NCBI GenBank assembly: GCA_945889565.1
Contig: CAMDBZ010000090.1
Location: forward strand, 1 to 6,906
Direction: 5' to 3'
Source of the DNA: Thermoflexus hugenholtzii JAD2
GTDB taxonomy: Bacteria; Chloroflexota; Dehalococcoidia; UBA2979
DNA: 6,906 bases
The notes beneath the pieces are model-generated. The model was not told the DNA's origin. It ran no database searches and saw only the letters and a program-made list of their open reading frames with translations. This document shows, piece after piece, positions 5,526 to 6,906 of this stretch (within the stretch, counting starts at the first letter, position 1; each line of letters begins with the position of its first letter). The position numbers were made by a program, and so were the translations under genes.

Positions 5526-6269
5526 ATGGGCGCGCGTATCGAACGCTGGCTGGACGACGGCAGCGGCGTGCTGCGCTCGCCGCTCCTGACCGCCATGGGC
5601 CTCGTCGCCGGCTTCACAACGCGCGCGCTCGGCAGCATGGGCGGCACGACCACGCCGCTCGACGTACAGGCGCAGCGCCGCCGCACGTTCGCGCTGGCTC
5701 AGGGGTTCCCCCACGTGGCGCGCGTGCGCCAGGTGCACGGCGCGCGCACCGTTCCGGCGCCCCCGCCCGGCGCGCCGTGGCCCGAGGCGGACGCCATCTG
5801 GACCATGGATCGTGGCGTGCTGCTCGGCATCGCCGCGGCAGACTGCGTGCCCGTCCTCGTCGCGTCGCCGGCGGGCGCCTTCGGCGTCGCGCACGCCGGC
5901 TGGCGCGGCAGCTCCCTCGGCGTCACCCGCGCGCTCGTGCGCGCGCTCGTCGACGCCGGGGCGCGCGCCGACGAGCTGGTCGCGGCCATCGGCCCGTCCA
6001 TCGGCCCGTGCTGCTACCACGTCGATGCCGATCGCACCGCGCTCTTCCGCGATCGCCTGCCCGACGATGCCGATGCAGTGCTGTACGACGGCGTCATGGA
6101 CCTGTGGACCGCGAACGTCAGGCAGCTCGAGACCGCGGGCGTGCGCACGATCGAGCTCGCGGCCATCTGCACGCGTTGCGGCGGGGCCGACGTCTGGTCG
6201 TTCCGCGGTCGCGCGCCGGGGCTCGACTATGGCCTCTGCCTCGGCTACCTCGGGCGGCCTGTGCAATAG
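5526..6269 (+). CDS. pgeF: PgeF/YfiH family protein (multicopper-oxidase-like laccase domain; peptidoglycan editing factor)
   Basis: The 247-residue product has the metal-site residues of the YfiH family in order: His71 in RQVHGA, Cys107 in AADCVPV and His123 in VAHAGWRG, matching His71/Cys107/His124 of E. coli YfiH. Other family blocks are GFTTR (29-33), AAIGPSIGPCCYHVD (153-167) and AAICTRCGG (212-220). Members were first called polyphenol oxidases; E. coli PgeF has been shown to remove wrongly incorporated amino acids from UDP-MurNAc peptide precursors, and purine-nucleoside activity is reported for relatives. It is cytoplasmic with no signal peptide. Two departures are visible: the usual GPCCYEV reads GPCCYHV (His165), and the C-terminal FSYRR-type motif reads WSFRGRAPGLDYG. 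The ATG at 5526 gives a normal length; there is no ribosome site. Upstream it faces the secretion operon, and downstream a YgjP-like gene follows after 64 bases. Confidence 0.95.
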   Translation: MGARIERWLDDGSGVLRSPLLTAMGLVAGFTTRALGSMGGTTTPLDVQAQRRRTFALAQGFPHVARVRQVHGARTVPAPPPGAPWPEADAIWTMDRGVLLGIAAADCVPVLVASPAGAFGVAHAGWRGSSLGVTRALVRALVDAGARADELVAAIGPSIGPCCYHVDADRTALFRDRLPDDADAVLYDGVMDLWTANVRQLETAGVRTIELAAICTRCGGADVWSFRGRAPGLDYGLCLGYLGRPVQ

Positions 6270-6321
6270 CGCAGGCCCACGCGTGTGCCGAACTGCAATA
6301 CTCGGTTCGCCCGCGCTGCCA

Positions 6322-6327
6322 TAGAGT
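6322..6327 (+). promoter_or_regulatory. Candidate -10 box for a leaderless YgjP-like gene
   Basis: TAGAGT lies six bases before the GTG start at 6334, with no Shine-Dalgarno sequence between them and no clear -35 upstream. Its TAG is also the in-frame stop that closes the frame before the start, so the gene cannot begin further left. Spacing is the same as at pgeF. Confidence 0.28.
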
Positions 6328-6333
6328 GACCGC

Positions 6334-6906
6334 GTGCGTGCGTCACCTCTGGCTCCCCGCGAGCTCACGACGCCGGGACGGCTCGGCGATGTCGGCTTCG
6401 CCTACCTCGTGCGCCGTAGCCGTCGCCGCCGCACGACGTTCGAGATCGCGCTCGATCCGCAGCGCGGCGTCGTCGTCTCCGTGCCCTGGCGCACCACCGA
6501 GCGCGACGTCGAAGCGTTCGTGCGCGCGCGCGGAGCGTGGGTGCGCGCACGGCTCACGCACCTGCCGCCCCCCGGCACGCTCGGCAGCCTGGACGCGCTC
6601 CCGTACCTGGGCAGCGCGATCGCATTGCGCGTGGAGCCCGCTCACGGAGCGCGCGCGTCGGCCGCGCTGCGCGATGGCGCGCTCTGCGTCACCGTGCCAC
6701 CCGCCGACGACCCGCGCGACGACGGCGTGGCGCTGCGCCTCGCCCTGCTGCGCTGGTATCGCCGCCGCACCGCCGCCGCGCTCGATGACCGCATGCCCGA
6801 GTGGATCGCCTGCCTCGGCCGCGCCCCCACCCGCGTGCTCGTGCGCGATCAGCGCCGCCGCTGGGGCAGCTGCGCCCCCGACGGCACGCTGCGCTTCAAC
6901 CTCCGC
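6334..6906 (+). CDS. YgjP-like zinc metallopeptidase (M48-related, DUF45), 3' end cut by the window
   Basis: The frame runs from GTG at 6334 to the window end with no stop, giving 191 residues. An N-terminal half contains VGFAYLVRRSRRRRTTFEIALDP-like sequence and a GVVVSVPWRTTERDVEAFVRA block (45-65), as in the YgjP/DUF45 family. WVRARLTHL and LPYLGSAIALRVEP follow, and then the family hallmark RRRWGSCAPDGTLRFNLR (174-191). In this family the zinc-binding HExxH comes shortly after RWGSC, about 20-30 residues on, so it lies just beyond the window and its presence cannot be verified here. Physiological substrates of the family are not known to me. An in-frame TAG at 6322-6324 limits the start, and GTG 6334 is the first possible one. 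It may be cotranscribed with pgeF (64-base gap) or have its own promoter. A near-palindrome centred on CACGCGTG (6278-6285) lies in the gap. Confidence 0.88.
   Translation, partial: MRASPLAPRELTTPGRLGDVGFAYLVRRSRRRRTTFEIALDPQRGVVVSVPWRTTERDVEAFVRARGAWVRARLTHLPPPGTLGSLDALPYLGSAIALRVEPAHGARASAALRDGALCVTVPPADDPRDDGVALRLALLRWYRRRTAAALDDRMPEWIACLGRAPTRVLVRDQRRRWGSCAPDGTLRFNLR

Noticed and set aside
6274..6289. Near-palindrome GGCCCACGCGTGTGCC between pgeF and the YgjP-like gene
   Set aside because: The perfect core is only eight bases (CACGCGTG), common by chance in such GC-rich DNA. There is no loop or T-run, so it is not called as a terminator or operator.
5337..6368. N-terminal extension of the first operon protein through the minus strand of pgeF
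   Set aside because: The extended part is Arg/Ala/Gly-rich with no motif and lies opposite a well-supported gene. The ATG at 5336 has a ribosome site and begins a proper signal peptide.
1..6906. tRNA, rRNA, CRISPR arrays, insertion sequences, prophage genes
   Set aside because: Reading both strands showed no cloverleaf with TTCGA-type arms, no regularly spaced repeats, no transposase or integrase motifs and no terminal inverted repeats.

Overview
The window is very GC-rich bacterial chromosome with almost every third codon position G or C. Genes are tightly packed and GTG starts are common. There is no tRNA, rRNA, CRISPR array, transposase or phage gene. The phylum cannot be fixed from this stretch. 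YqgE/AlgH, PgeF, a CocE-type hydrolase and a YgjP-like protein are ordinary bacterial housekeeping or accessory genes. The secretion cassette in the middle resembles ones I associate with Chloroflexota, Actinomycetota and archaea, so its ancestry may differ from that of its flanks.

Layout, left to right. Bases 3-185 hold the C-terminal tail of a plus-strand gene rich in Ala, Arg and Thr. A perfect 18-bp hairpin (203-243) separates it from a convergent 52-residue single-span membrane protein (minus, 420-262). Divergent from that gene is yqgE (plus, 528-1082), followed by a cytoplasmic alpha/beta hydrolase of the CocE/NonD S15 family (plus, 1175-2914). Converging on the hydrolase is a three-gene minus-strand operon (5336 to 2934). 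A 189-base divergent spacer then leads to pgeF (plus, 5526-6269) and the start of a YgjP-like zinc metalloprotease gene (plus, from 6334), which the window end cuts before its HExxH motif.

The most interesting part is the minus-strand operon. Its first gene encodes a 132-residue exported protein. The second encodes a 529-residue protein that joins an ER/archaeal-type (Ser-His) signal peptidase to a DUF5305 membrane protein in one open frame with four predicted membrane spans. The third encodes a 125-residue exported protein with a short RTX-like glycine/aspartate repeat. The two small proteins flank the peptidase gene, are unrelated over their mature regions, and share an AAxNxVPxxxAxE motif just after the hydrophobic segment of the signal peptide. 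My reading is a self-contained export module: a dedicated signal peptidase with a built-in extracytoplasmic DUF5305 domain, encoded with its own two substrates, as SipW is encoded beside TasA in Bacillus. The peptidase and DUF5305 assignments are firm. The substrate relationship and the role of the DUF5305 half are inference.

The other genes look independent: YqgE (unknown role), a hydrolase with an unusual residue at the expected oxyanion position, PgeF (peptidoglycan-precursor editing family) and the YgjP-like protease. Two of the plus-strand starts lack a Shine-Dalgarno sequence and have a TANNNT box six bases upstream, which would fit leaderless transcripts.
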